Shown here: one piece after another, positions 16,926-25,866 of the stretch
How positions within the stretch are numbered: position 1 is the stretch's first letter
How the letters are laid out: every line of letters begins with the position of its first letter
Source: Fibrobacterota bacterium
Lineage (GTDB): Bacteria; Fibrobacterota; Fibrobacteria; UBA11236
DNA length: 41,702 nt
Reading direction: 5' to 3'
NCBI GenBank assembly: GCA_023249635.1
Contig: JAHFCH010000029.1
Span: 1 to 41,702, forward strand
The notes under the pieces: generated by a model
Database searches by the model: none
Told to the model about the DNA's origin: nothing
Seen by the model: the letters and a program-made list of their open reading frames with translations, nothing else
Made by a program: the position numbers and the translations under genes

Positions 16926-17718
16926 CGCGCATACAGAGATTCGCATCGGGGAAGAACTCCGCATCCAAAGGTACTTCCTGGGTGATGCAGGAGTCCGGGA
17001 ATGCGCGGAAACGCGACTACACCTGGAAACATGCGCCAATTGCCGGAACTTGCTGGCCACCCTGCAAGAGGAACGGCGCACCTTCCTCATGAAGTACCCC
17101 TTCCGCGAATTCTCCAAGCGCCTGCCGGCGCCTCCCCCTGCCGTCGCCTGGAAGACGCCCACTTGGATAGCCTCCGGATTGGCGGTCGCACTTTGCCTGA
17201 TCTTCCTCCCTTGGAGCGGTCCCGGCATCCGGAAGGAGGCCTCTAACATGCCCATGCGCGGGAAAGGCGGACCGGTGGTGGAATTCTTTTATGAAAGACA
17301 GGGGCAAGGCCCGGCCCAGGTCGGCAACGCTTCCCTGGTTTTCCGGGAGGGAGATAAAATCCAATTCACCTACGATGCGTCCGGGTATCCCTATGTCGCA
17401 TTGGTCAGCATCGATGCCGCAGGCAAGACGGGAATTTACCGGCGTGATTCCGGTTCCGATACGCTAAGCCTCGCTACCCGGGCGGGAGATCTGCAATTTC
17501 TTCCCTTCGCCATGACCCTGGACGAAAGTCCCCGCAACGAGTTGTTCCTGCTGGTATTCAGTCGCAAGCCCTTGTATGCCCAGCCGCTCGAAACATGGTT
17601 GGTCCGGTTCTACGAAAGGGATAACAAGGATCTCGCCGCGATGGAATTGAACCCGCCGCAGCCGGATAAGGACTTCGGCGTCGCCCGGGGAATCCTGATA
17701 CGGAAGGCGGCGCCGTGA
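16915..17718 (+). CDS. Membrane anti-sigma factor with zinc finger and DUF4384-like domain
   Basis: A 267-residue protein. The N-terminal segment carries the anti-sigma zinc-finger pattern H36-xxx-C40-xx-C43. One transmembrane helix lies at ~83-99. The outer part, ~110-260, resembles DUF4384 (VFREGDKIQFTYDASGYPYVALVSIDAAGKTGIYRR, LFLLVFSRKPL). This layout fits an inner-membrane anti-sigma factor holding the ECF sigma in the cytoplasm and sensing the periplasm. The gene overlaps the sigma gene by 11 bases and the caspase-like gene by 4. DUF4384 domains often occur with caspase-like peptidases, which supports a functional unit. Confidence 0.85.
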   Translation: MAADAHTEIRIGEELRIQRYFLGDAGVRECAETRLHLETCANCRNLLATLQEERRTFLMKYPFREFSKRLPAPPPAVAWKTPTWIASGLAVALCLIFLPWSGPGIRKEASNMPMRGKGGPVVEFFYERQGQGPAQVGNASLVFREGDKIQFTYDASGYPYVALVSIDAAGKTGIYRRDSGSDTLSLATRAGDLQFLPFAMTLDESPRNELFLLVFSRKPLYAQPLETWLVRFYERDNKDLAAMELNPPQPDKDFGVARGILIRKAAP

Positions 17719-19292
17719 AGACCGTAACAGTCTGTTTCCTTGTGTTAATGGTCCTTGCCTTCCCGGCAGACGCGCGCCGCCATGCCCTGCTTGTCGGTAA
17801 CAATTTCGGAGGCGCGGGATTGGATACCCTCCATTATGCCGAGTCGGACGCGAAACGGTTTAGCGGGGTACTGCAGGAGATCTCCGGTTTCGAAAACGGG
17901 GACGTTCAATTAATCACGCCATGCGATAGTCTTGGACTCGAAACGGCGCTGGAAGAAATGCGGAAGACCCTAGCCAAACCCGGTGCCATTGATGATCTCT
18001 TCTTGTTCTATTACTCCGGGCATTCCGATCGCGGCGGATTAAACCTGGGCGACAAACGCTTTCCGCTTGAACGGTTGAAGCAGGCCTTCCAGGCGATGCC
18101 AGGACGAGTCAAAATCGGGATATTCGATGCCTGCCAGAGCGGACTCTTGACCCGCGGTAAAGGCGCCCGGATGAGCTCGCCCATCACCTTGGGCGAGCTC
18201 AATAAAATCTCGGGCCAAGTCATCATCGCCTCCAGCGCCTCGGACGAAAGGTCCCTGGAGTCGGATGAACTGCGGAGCGGCGTGTTCACGCATCATTGGC
18301 TCAACGGATTACGGGGCAGCGCGGACCTGTCCGGCGACCGGAAGGTTACTTTGGGCGAGGCATACCAATACGCGTATCAAATGACCATCCAGACATCAAC
18401 CCGGTCCCAGGCCGGGATGCAGCACCCGGCCTATCAGTTCCAGATTCACGGCGAGGGCGACATCGTGCTGGCGGATCTGAGCCAGGGCGGCGCCGGGGTA
18501 AGCTTCGATCCCGGGCAGGACGGCAAATTCCTTGTCCTCGATCGGGACAAGAACCAAGTGCTGGCCGATTTCTACAAGAACCCCGGTAGGGAAATCCGCA
18601 TCGCGCTTCCCATGGGCGCTTACAGGATCCTCAAGGTGGAACGCGGGGAATGGCTGGTTTCCGACATCCAGGTCCGCAATACCGTATTGCGTTTTGATCC
18701 TGCCAGCTTGCGGCCGCAACCCCAGGTGGTCAGTATGATCAAGGGATCGCTGAAGGACGATTACGTGATCATGGAAGGCCCGCTTCGCGTTATTCGTACA
18801 GGGGCGACCCGGCGGTTCGGCGTGAGCCTCAAGGTAGGGGAGGCTTCGGGTAACCTGGGCATCGCCTTGCTGTACAATTTGCGCCCGGAACTGCAAATCC
18901 AGGCGGGACTCGGCGCGGGATTTCCCCTGAATCAGGATCTGGGCGGCTCCCAGTCGAACAAGAAGTATTTCCTGTTGGCCCGGCAGTACGAAGGCCCTTA
19001 TTTCCTGCAGTCAGGCTTGGGATATGTTTCCACCAAAGTCGTAGCCAAGAACCTCCCGGGAGAGGCGAAGAGCGAGGCCAACCGGGGCGAGTTCCTTATG
19101 CCGCTGCATGTGGGCTTCGAGGTCGGGCCGCGCAGAACACTATTCGCGTCCTTCTCGATGGGATTCAATTGGGTATTCACCGGCGGTGGGGAAGTCTTTT
19201 CGTACCGCACTTCGGCCGGTCGCCTGATTCAGGCCCGGAGCGAGGATTCGGACTTCAGCTTGGGAATATCCGTGGGGACGTATGCGTTTTGA
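17715..19292 (+). CDS. Secreted caspase-like (peptidase C14) protein
   Basis: A 525-residue protein with a signal peptide (cleavage near PADA, residue 20). The caspase fold spans ~22-250: RHALLVGNNFGG, then the catalytic dyad H103 in YYSGHSD and C140 in FDACQSG, and SASDERSLES. A short acidic loop SGDRKVTLGEAY resembles a calcium-binding loop. The C-terminal half (~270-525) is beta-rich and ends in alternating residues (FLMPLHVGFEVG, FASFSMGFNWVF), like a porin- or OmpA-type barrel. It starts with GTG in a GTGA overlap with the anti-sigma stop, so it is translationally coupled. It is probably a periplasmic or outer-membrane cysteine peptidase regulated by the sigma factor; the target is unknown. 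Confidence 0.88.
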   Translation: MKTVTVCFLVLMVLAFPADARRHALLVGNNFGGAGLDTLHYAESDAKRFSGVLQEISGFENGDVQLITPCDSLGLETALEEMRKTLAKPGAIDDLFLFYYSGHSDRGGLNLGDKRFPLERLKQAFQAMPGRVKIGIFDACQSGLLTRGKGARMSSPITLGELNKISGQVIIASSASDERSLESDELRSGVFTHHWLNGLRGSADLSGDRKVTLGEAYQYAYQMTIQTSTRSQAGMQHPAYQFQIHGEGDIVLADLSQGGAGVSFDPGQDGKFLVLDRDKNQVLADFYKNPGREIRIALPMGAYRILKVERGEWLVSDIQVRNTVLRFDPASLRPQPQVVSMIKGSLKDDYVIMEGPLRVIRTGATRRFGVSLKVGEASGNLGIALLYNLRPELQIQAGLGAGFPLNQDLGGSQSNKKYFLLARQYEGPYFLQSGLGYVSTKVVAKNLPGEAKSEANRGEFLMPLHVGFEVGPRRTLFASFSMGFNWVFTGGGEVFSYRTSAGRLIQARSEDSDFSLGISVGTYAF

Positions 19293-19878
19293 AGCGAAGG
19301 CTGGAAACCGGATCACGAAAACGATTCTGGCTTGGGTCCTGGCGGCTTCCGTGACGGCGCCCGGTGCATGGGGCCTGGAACGTCTGGGTTTGTCGCTCAA
19401 ATCGGGCGAAGCGGCCGGCATCATCGGAAGCCAGTTGGCGTTCAATATCGATGAGAGCCTGCAGATCGACATCGGCACGGGAATCCAATATGATGGGAAT
19501 ACCCTTTCGCAATTGCAACGGGACCTGACCACAAGCCGATTCGTTCTGGCGAAATATTATCATCGCCACATGTATATCGCGGCCGGGTACGCCTATAAAT
19601 CGACTTCGTCGGATTTGGTCCTGGATAGCGGAACCACGTTTTCGGCCTCCCGCGGTGAACATGGGATACCGGTTTTTCTGGGGTATGAATCCGGCTCGCG
19701 TTCGGGATTCCATGTCTTCGCCTCGATAGGATATTTCCTGGTGCCTGGTGGGGGAGGCCGGGTCTTCAAGGTCGGCCCCCCTACTACGGACAGCAAGGAC
19801 CAGGAGCGGAAAACCACGACCTCGGGCATGAGCCTAGGGCTCGGTATCGGTTATTATTTCCTGCCTTGGGATTTTTAG
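19282..19878 (+). CDS. Predicted outer-membrane beta-barrel protein
   Basis: A 198-residue protein with an N-terminal signal (ILAWVLAASVTAPGAWG). The rest alternates short beta-like segments (LGLSLKSGEAAGIIGSQLAF, MYIAAGYAYKS, FHVFASIGYFL) and ends in an aromatic-rich strand GIGYYFLPWDF with a terminal Phe, as in outer-membrane barrels. It resembles the C-terminal part of the preceding caspase-like protein (GVSLKVGEASGNLGIALLYN against GLSLKSGEAAGIIGSQLAFN), so the two share a barrel-like domain. It overlaps the previous gene by 11 bases and completes the operon. Confidence 0.75.
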   Translation: MRFEAKAGNRITKTILAWVLAASVTAPGAWGLERLGLSLKSGEAAGIIGSQLAFNIDESLQIDIGTGIQYDGNTLSQLQRDLTTSRFVLAKYYHRHMYIAAGYAYKSTSSDLVLDSGTTFSASRGEHGIPVFLGYESGSRSGFHVFASIGYFLVPGGGGRVFKVGPPTTDSKDQERKTTTSGMSLGLGIGYYFLPWDF

Positions 19879-20165
19879 GGGTCGTTTACCGCTCCCCTGA
19901 ATCCTGTGCCCTGAGCCAGGCGGAGCGCATCCTTTCCCCCAGGCGCAACACTACCCCGTCATTGCTCACGCATGCGGGTCTCCGCCGTCTCCCTAAACGT
20001 CCGAGGCTACCGTAACACTGGAATTTCTCAGACCCGTAACTTTCGAGTTGCTCAAACCTGGAGATTGGGCGGATCCCGGAGTGGCCGCGGCGGGTTGTCG
20101 TTCGGCGAGGCGCGGTTCGCCCTTTCCCTATCCAGGACCGCCGGATTGGCGGTTTTTGTGTTAAA
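19879..20165. other. Intergenic, nothing firm
   Basis: Between the barrel gene and the MFS promoter. A weak AGGGG ... CCCCT inverted repeat directly after the stop could act as a terminator but lacks a T tract. No credible gene. Confidence 0.35.
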
Positions 20166-20177
20166 AACCGTTCGGTT
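20166..20177. promoter_or_regulatory. Operator half of a pair, AACCG-TT-CGGTT
   Basis: A perfect 5-2-5 inverted repeat upstream of the -35 box of the MFS gene. It has the same arms as the site at 20218-20233. Paired palindromes of this kind are typical of TetR-family repressors of efflux genes. Confidence 0.7.
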
Positions 20178-20187
20178 TATATACAGG

Positions 20188-20217
20188 TTGACAGGGTGGG
20201 GGCGGAGTGGGTATTTT
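20188..20217 (+). promoter_or_regulatory. Sigma-70-type promoter of the MFS gene
   Basis: TTGACA at 20188-20193, an 18-base spacer, then TATTTT at 20212-20217. Transcription would start near 20224, inside the second operator, so a bound repressor would block initiation. Confidence 0.75.
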
Positions 20218-20233
20218 AGAACCGAACGGTTCT
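20218..20233. promoter_or_regulatory. Operator overlapping the MFS transcription start
   Basis: AGAACCG-AA-CGGTTCT is a perfect 7-2-7 palindrome immediately after the -10 box. It repeats the AACCG/CGGTT arms of 20166-20177. No TetR-type gene is present in the window, so the repressor must be encoded elsewhere. Confidence 0.75.
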
Positions 20234-20251
20234 TTAAAATGGAGGAAATGC

Positions 20252-21520
20252 ATGGAACAAGAAATTGATACCCGGAGCGCCCGTTCCCTCATCCTCTTCA
20301 GCTTCGCCATGTTCGCCCAGGCCACGATCGCGCTGTCCATCGTAGGAGTGCTCGGATCCATCTCCGCGGAATGGAGCATCAGCGCCACCGAAGGTGCGCT
20401 GCTGATCACGGCCTTCGGGGGCACTTTTGCCCTGTGCGCGCCGATTATGCAGATGATCGTAGGGCATTGGGTGCGGCGCACGCAGATCCTCACTGGAATC
20501 TCGATCATGGCGCTCGGCGCGGCGGGATTCGCCTTGGCCCCTGGCTACTCCGGGTTGCTTTTCGCGCGCATCTTGATGGGTTTAGGGGCCGCGCTGCTGA
20601 GCCCAGTCCTGTTGGCCCTGGGGACAAGCATGGTCAAACCGCATCAGCAGGGAAGCGCGCTGGCGATTATCGCCATGGGCATCAGCATCGCATCCGTAGT
20701 CGGGGTGCCCGCTTCGGCTTGGCTGGGCGGGTATGTGGGGCCGCGTTGGCTGTACGGAATCATCGCAATTCTGCTGGCCGTCATCGGTGTGCTCATCGCC
20801 CTGTTCATCACGGATCGCTCCCGGGGGGAGCGGGTCGGTGCGCTCCAGGCCCTCAAGCTCCTGGCGGCTCCGGCGACTTTGAGCGGCCTGCTGGTGATCT
20901 TTTTCATCACCGCGGGCATCTTCGCGACCTATACGATGATCACTCCGATCATGCACGACGCCTACGGCGCCGGTACCAGGACCATCTCCGTTGGACTGCT
21001 GCTTTATGGGGTCTCGGGAATCCTCGGCAATTTCTTCGTGCGGAAGGCCGCTTCGAAATGGCGGGCGGAAGTCCTGCTGAAAGTCGCCATGCTGACATTG
21101 ATCGCCGTATTCACTGCCCTCCTCGTTTTGCCGGCGTCGCTTGCCATGCTTATAGCCGCCCTGATCGTATGGCCATTCGCGGCCGATATCATATGGCCCT
21201 CGCAACAACGGCGGATGGTGGAACTGGAGCCCGGATTCCGGGGAATCGCCTTGGCTCTCTCGGCGTCCTTCCTTGCGGCGGGAATGGCCTTCGGCTCGGC
21301 GGCGGGCGGCGCGGTCTTCGCATCGCGGGGGTTCGCGGCGGTCCTGACCCTTTCCATCCTGTTGATCGCGATGGGACTGTGGGCGCTCGGCCTTTCCGTC
21401 AGGTCCTGGGCCCGCGGGGCCATGCCGCGGAGCGTGCCGACTACAGGCATCCGCATACCTGTTCTGGCCCATTATTATGAACCGATTAGTTCGCAACATT
21501 TCCAGTCGAGTCACGACTGA
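20252..21520 (+). CDS. MFS transporter, drug-efflux type
   Basis: A 422-residue inner-membrane protein with about 12 hydrophobic segments, starting with LILFSFAMFAQATIALSIVG. Further motifs are LLFARILMGLGAALLSPVLLALGT, IAMGISIASVVGVPASAWLGGYVGPRWL (the motif C-like Gly/Pro run of antiporters) and VLIALFITDRSRGE. It looks like a proton-driven exporter of small molecules such as sugars or drugs (DHA1 group). The ATG at 20252 is chosen because GGAGGA lies 5 bases upstream; an earlier GTG at 20207 lies within the promoter. Expression is probably repressed through the twin operators and induced by a ligand. A truncated relative lies at 2249-2361. Confidence 0.9.
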   Translation: MEQEIDTRSARSLILFSFAMFAQATIALSIVGVLGSISAEWSISATEGALLITAFGGTFALCAPIMQMIVGHWVRRTQILTGISIMALGAAGFALAPGYSGLLFARILMGLGAALLSPVLLALGTSMVKPHQQGSALAIIAMGISIASVVGVPASAWLGGYVGPRWLYGIIAILLAVIGVLIALFITDRSRGERVGALQALKLLAAPATLSGLLVIFFITAGIFATYTMITPIMHDAYGAGTRTISVGLLLYGVSGILGNFFVRKAASKWRAEVLLKVAMLTLIAVFTALLVLPASLAMLIAALIVWPFAADIIWPSQQRRMVELEPGFRGIALALSASFLAAGMAFGSAAGGAVFASRGFAAVLTLSILLIAMGLWALGLSVRSWARGAMPRSVPTTGIRIPVLAHYYEPISSQHFQSSHD

Positions 21521-21586
21521 CATGGTGTGAACGAAACATGGGGATTACCCCGACGTTTACCGTAACCATCATCCAAAGGAAAACAA

Positions 21587-22120
21587 ATGTCGAATCTCAT
21601 CACGAATCCCAGCATCAAGACGTCTTTGTCGGCTTTCGCCATCATCGCTATGGCTATTGGCTGCACAACCAATGCAGACGCGAAGGCGCAGACCAATCGC
21701 GAGGTCGTCCTTCGCTATTTCCAACTGGTCGATAGCAAGAAGACCGAAACGATTAGCCAGGCCGAAGCGGCCGGCTTGACCTACCGGCTTCCCGTCGGGG
21801 CTATGGATGCGTCCGGCCACACCCAGCTGATCAAGGGATTTGCCGCCGCCTTCCCGAACTACAAGCACACGATCGCCCGTTGCGTGGAGGCCGGGGATCT
21901 GGTTTCCTGCGAGGGAATGTTCTCGGGGGATCACACGGGCCCCCTCGCAATGGCCGACGGCAGCGTACTTCCCGCTACCCAGAAGCACGTAGAGTTCCCG
22001 ATTGCAGTGTTTGCCCGGGTGCAGAACGGCAAGTTGGTGGAGTTCAACGGCTACTTCGACTTGCTGGGCTTTCTCGGCCAGTTGGGAGTCGGTCCTGCGG
22101 CGGCCAAAAAAAGCAAATAA
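21587..22120 (+). CDS. Exported SnoaL/NTF2-like ester-cyclase-type protein
   Basis: A 177-residue protein. The N-terminus is a signal peptide (FAIIAMAIGCTTNADA); the Cys may be a lipobox or the cut may follow ADA. The mature part matches the SnoaL-like / NTF2-like fold: NREVVLRYFQLVDSKK, AFPNYKHTIARCVEAGDLVSCEGMFSGDHTGPL and VFARVQNGKLVEFNGYFD. Proteins of this family act as small-molecule cyclases, isomerases or binding proteins. AAAGGA lies 6 bases before the ATG. It follows the MFS gene by 66 bases without an obvious promoter and ends before a strong terminator, so it is probably co-transcribed with the transporter. Confidence 0.82.
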   Translation: MSNLITNPSIKTSLSAFAIIAMAIGCTTNADAKAQTNREVVLRYFQLVDSKKTETISQAEAAGLTYRLPVGAMDASGHTQLIKGFAAAFPNYKHTIARCVEAGDLVSCEGMFSGDHTGPLAMADGSVLPATQKHVEFPIAVFARVQNGKLVEFNGYFDLLGFLGQLGVGPAAAKKSK

Positions 22121-22151
22121 GAACAACATGCTGATGGCGATTGCCACTCGT

Positions 22152-22180
22152 CCCGCGCGACCCCGCGCGGGTTCATTTCA
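22152..22180 (+). terminator. Rho-independent-type terminator
   Basis: A perfect 8-base stem CCCGCGCG / CGCGCGGG with a 4-base loop (22152-22171), followed by the T-rich run TTCATTTCATTTCG. It lies 31 bases after the SnoaL-like stop and ends the MFS transcription unit. Confidence 0.75.
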
Positions 22181-22412
22181 TTTCGTTCCCGCCTGGTCTA
22201 GCGAGCCTTTTGCGGCCTGTCCGTGCCGCAAAGGCGGAACCTCCGAAACCACCAACGGGTTGCGGAAATAATCTGCGCCCGGTTTGTCCGGCTACTTCCC
22301 CAGGCTCCCGATCCATGCGCAATTCCCGGCAAACTTTCGATCACTCCAGGCGGGAATAACGTTCATCGGGCCGGTATCCGGCCCGCAGTCCGTCTTGGAC
22401 TAGGAATAGAGA

Positions 22413-22865
22413 TCAGGCGACCGGCCTATAATTATCATCGAAGCTGTCCGCCGACGAGGGCCTGTGGTCCGACGGGCCGGCGCCCGGGGCATTCGAACCC
22501 CAGGTGTATCCTTGGGGGGATTGATCACCAATGAAATTGTCTCCGGCACGGTTGCCCGCCTTTATAATCGCGTCCAGGTCTAACCGGGAGGTATCCGGCG
22601 CGTTAAGACCGTAGGGTTTTTCAGGGGTCCGCGATTCGGGGATGGCCGGATATCCTTGAGGACCCGGCTTGAATCCACCCGCGTAGTAATAGGTCAACTT
22701 TCCGGGATAGTTCGGTGAAATCCCACTCTGCTGTTGGCCGTCCTCGCCCTGCACCTTGGCAAAGTAATTGGGACCCACTGGTACGGGCGCCTTATTCAAC
22801 CCGATACTTGGATCGTTTAGGGCATAGGGCCTGGGATTATAAGGGCCGTGGATCATGAATCTCAT
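22413..22865 (-). CDS. Small Pro/Gly/Tyr-rich protein, effector-like
   Basis: A 150-residue protein without a signal peptide or recognised domain. It is rich in Pro, Gly, Asn and Tyr (GPYNPRPYALNDPSIG, YYYAGGFKPGPQGYPAIPES) and ends in a Ser/Asp tail with GPSDHRPSSADS, recalling the AGPS segments of the other proline-rich proteins. The start is uncertain because no strong ribosome site precedes the ATG at 22865. It sits with the cluster of signal-less low-complexity proteins, so it is a weak candidate type III substrate. Confidence 0.5.
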   Translation of the reverse strand: MRFMIHGPYNPRPYALNDPSIGLNKAPVPVGPNYFAKVQGEDGQQQSGISPNYPGKLTYYYAGGFKPGPQGYPAIPESRTPEKPYGLNAPDTSRLDLDAIIKAGNRAGDNFIGDQSPQGYTWGSNAPGAGPSDHRPSSADSFDDNYRPVA

Positions 22866-23421
22866 CGCCGATCATCCAACTTGATGGCAAAATTGCAAGA
22901 GCAACCATAAGGGTAAAGGGATGGAACCATATGCCAATCCACGGAGAGGCATTTCGGATGAAGGTGGAAAAAATTACGCGTGATATGGAAATCGTGGAAA
23001 TGGATACAAGGTACGTCACCTGATGCATACTTGCTAAAGAAATGGGATTACAACCTTCGCTTGTAAACCCGATGCTCCTGGTAATCTTATCTCATGCGAG
23101 CGGCCCGGAATTTTCCTGTGCGCCTGGGCCAATGGTGCGGAAAAGCCCCGAAAAAAAACCTGCGCGGAAAATGCGTAATCCTTTCCGGTGAACCGTCCCA
23201 AGCACCGTACCAATTGATCCATTGAGCTATAGTTATTGTTATTCTCCGTACCCCGAGCGAGACGATTTTACCGTTATGGGGTTGAGCCCTCCAAATGGTT
23301 GTATGGCTGGAGATTTACGGAGCTGCAAGCTCACTTAAAAAACAGATGCTAGAATAATTACACACTCTTATTTGTAATCCGCGAATTCATAAATATTTAT
23401 AAACCATCAAATGGGAATTCC
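22866..23421. other. 556-base intergenic region with two GTAATCC words
   Basis: No credible gene. GCGTAATCC at 23173 begins a 28-base block shared with 25758-25785, and GTAATCC recurs at 23374-23380, 42 bases before the kinase start. The last ~200 bases are AT-rich and probably hold the kinase promoter. Confidence 0.5.
23173..23200 (+). promoter_or_regulatory. GCGTAATCC block, copy 1
   Basis: GCGTAATCCT, then TTCCGG, then GAACCGTCCCA; 25758-25785 carries the same block with small changes. It points toward the histidine kinase gene. Confidence 0.45.
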
Positions 23422-25590
23422 ATGAAGAATTCGGGCAAAGACGTGTCTGAAAATCAGGCAGCGGAACAAATGTCACAAGCGGTTGTGGAAATGCCTTACG
23501 GGCTGCATTACTCCATGTTAATGGATGCCCCGGTCGGCATATCCATTTTCAGCGGCCCCGATCCTGTTTACCGATTCGCCAACGTCCAGGTCCAGAATCT
23601 GCTCCGGCGGCAGGATCTCATAGGCAAGCAGCTATCCGACGTGCTGCCCGACCCGGCCGGCCGGCTCTTGATCGAATCGATCCAAAGCGCCTTCCATAAC
23701 GGGGAAACCGGTTCGATCAAGGAATTCTCCGTGGCGTTCGACCTGGAGGGCGGCGAATCCAAAGAAAGATTCTTCGACGTGAGTTACCAGCCGCTTAGGG
23801 ATGCCACGGGCCACGTTGAGGGGGTTATGACCTACTCTTATGAGGTCACGGACTCAGTCCTGTCCAGGAAAAGGTCGGAAGACGCGATGAAGAGAATGGA
23901 GGGCCAGAAGCACGTTCTCGAGCTTCTTCTGGAAAGGGCGCCTCTCTCCGAAATCCTGGTCCCTTTGACCCTCGCGGCAGAGGCGAAATCCACTGGAGGC
24001 CGCTCCACCATCCTGCTCCTCGATCGAGCGGGCCGGCACCTGATATTCGGCGCGGCTCCCAATCTACCGGAGGAGCTCAACCGCGCCGTCGATGGAATGC
24101 CCATTGGTCCGGACAAAGGCATCTGCGCTAGGGTGGCTTATGCGGGAAAGGCCCTAGTCGTCTACGATATGTTGAAGGATCCCCATCTCCAGGATTACTA
24201 CGAATTAATCGAACGCTTGGGTTTTCGCGCCTGCTGGTCCATTCCCATCCTGTCGTCCCAAGGCAAGGTCCTGGGCACCTTCGCAACCTATTATTCAGAG
24301 CCGCGCAATCCCGACCCCGAAGAACGACTCAACGTGGAAATCCTGGCCCGTACGGCCGCTCTCGCCATCGAACGCTACCGCGATGAAGAGGAACTGCGAG
24401 AGACCCAGGCGAAATTGGAGCAGGCCCAGAAAATGGAATCCATCGGTCTCCTGGCTGGGGGAATAGCCCATGACTTCAACAACATCCTCACGGCCATCAA
24501 TGGTTATGCGGCCATTTCCCTGCGCCAACTCAACTCCGGGGACTCCTTGTACGGAAACCTGTACGAGATCAAGTCCGCGGGTGAGCGGGCCGCCGCCCTT
24601 ACCCGCCAACTTCTGGCTTTCAGCCGCAAGCAGATGCTCAAGCCCATGGTGCTGAACATGAATGACCTGGTCGTGGGGATGTATAACATGCTGAAGCGGA
24701 TCATCGGCGAGGATATTGAGTTCAACCGAGCGCTCGATCCCGGGCTGGGATGGATCAAAGCCGATCCGGGACAGATGGAACAGGTGATTCTCAACCTGGT
24801 GGTCAACGCGCGCGATGCGACGCCCGCGGGCGGCCGGATCATGCTCGCGACCGGGAACGTGGACATCGGGCGGGACGAATGTGAAGGCCGACCGGAGTTG
24901 CAAACAGGACCGTATATTCAACTCACCGTCCAGGATAGCGGGCATGGCATCGAGAGCTCCCTGCTCGGCCGGATCTTCGAGCCCTTCTTCACCACTAAAC
25001 CGCTCGGAACCGGATCAGGGATGGGATTGCCCATGGTCCAGGGCATCATCACGCAAAGCGGCGGCCACATCTCCGTGGAAAGCCGGCCGGGATTGGGTAC
25101 CAAGTTCAAGGTGATTTTGCCGATAGTCGCGGCTGCGATGGGGAAGAACCCTGCTGAAGAAGCCGACACGGTAAGCGAGGTCAAAAGCGCTGAAACCATT
25201 CTGCTGGTGGAGGACGACAGGCGGGTCCGCAAACTCGCGCGCGATATCCTGGAAATGGATGGGTATACGGTGATCGAGGCCGCGAATGGCGAGGAGGGAC
25301 TCAAAATGAGCGATGCCCGCCCCGGCGGCATCGACCTGCTGTTGACGGACATGATCATGCCAAGGTTGAGGGGCCGTGACCTGGCGGAGATGGTTCTCCG
25401 GAAGAATCCGGATATCGCTGTACTTTTCATGTCCGGATATATTGAAGACGCCCTCATTGTCGGAGGCTTGGCGGAAACGCCTACCCACTTTATCCAAAAG
25501 CCCTTCCTGCCGAACCAACTCGCAAAGGCCGTTCGATCCGCGATCGATTCCAAGACCCGGACCCAAAGCGCACGGAAGCAAAAATCCTAG
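23422..25590 (+). CDS. Soluble hybrid histidine kinase (PAS-GAF-HisKA-HATPase-REC)
   Basis: A 722-residue cytoplasmic sensor kinase with no membrane segment. A PAS domain spans ~28-145 (DAPVGISIFSGPDPVYRFAN) and a GAF domain ~165-320 (DKGICARVAYAGKALVVYD, ACWSIPILSSQGKVLGTFATYYSE). The dimerisation domain carries the H-box G-IAH350-DFNN. The ATPase domain has NLVVNARDA, DSGHGI, FEPFFTTKPLGTGSGMGL and a G2 box. A C-terminal receiver has EDD, phospho-acceptor D643 in LLLTDMIMP, and K in IQKPF. No separate response regulator follows. GTAATCC lies 42 bases upstream of the start. It sits at the left border of the effector-like cluster, so control of those genes is possible but not shown. Confidence 0.93.
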   Translation: MKNSGKDVSENQAAEQMSQAVVEMPYGLHYSMLMDAPVGISIFSGPDPVYRFANVQVQNLLRRQDLIGKQLSDVLPDPAGRLLIESIQSAFHNGETGSIKEFSVAFDLEGGESKERFFDVSYQPLRDATGHVEGVMTYSYEVTDSVLSRKRSEDAMKRMEGQKHVLELLLERAPLSEILVPLTLAAEAKSTGGRSTILLLDRAGRHLIFGAAPNLPEELNRAVDGMPIGPDKGICARVAYAGKALVVYDMLKDPHLQDYYELIERLGFRACWSIPILSSQGKVLGTFATYYSEPRNPDPEERLNVEILARTAALAIERYRDEEELRETQAKLEQAQKMESIGLLAGGIAHDFNNILTAINGYAAISLRQLNSGDSLYGNLYEIKSAGERAAALTRQLLAFSRKQMLKPMVLNMNDLVVGMYNMLKRIIGEDIEFNRALDPGLGWIKADPGQMEQVILNLVVNARDATPAGGRIMLATGNVDIGRDECEGRPELQTGPYIQLTVQDSGHGIESSLLGRIFEPFFTTKPLGTGSGMGLPMVQGIITQSGGHISVESRPGLGTKFKVILPIVAAAMGKNPAEEADTVSEVKSAETILLVEDDRRVRKLARDILEMDGYTVIEAANGEEGLKMSDARPGGIDLLLTDMIMPRLRGRDLAEMVLRKNPDIAVLFMSGYIEDALIVGGLAETPTHFIQKPFLPNQLAKAVRSAIDSKTRTQSARKQKS

Positions 25591-25757
25591 GCTGGGAATT
25601 CCCCAATGCTTTCGCCCACCGGCCCGGTGGAGGCTAAATCGAGTCTGGCTTACCCGGCGACTTGTAACCTTATATCCGCGCGACCGGTTTGGGGATTTTC
25701 CACGCCGCCAGAGAAAATGAGGGGTGCGGGCCGATCCAGGATCCATGGAGACGAAGT

Positions 25758-25785
25758 GCGTAATCCTATTCCGGGAACCGTCCCA
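25758..25785 (+). promoter_or_regulatory. GCGTAATCC block, copy 2
   Basis: GCGTAATCCTA, TTCCGGG, then AACCGTCCCA, nearly the same as 23173-23200. It lies 81 bases before the start of the next effector-like gene and points toward it. Confidence 0.5.
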
Positions 25786-25866
25786 GAGTCCCTCCTCACT
25801 GCTCTGCCGGGCTTTACCTTCAGCTTAGGTCGGGCTCCGATGAGATCGACTGGATAGGAGCAGACA

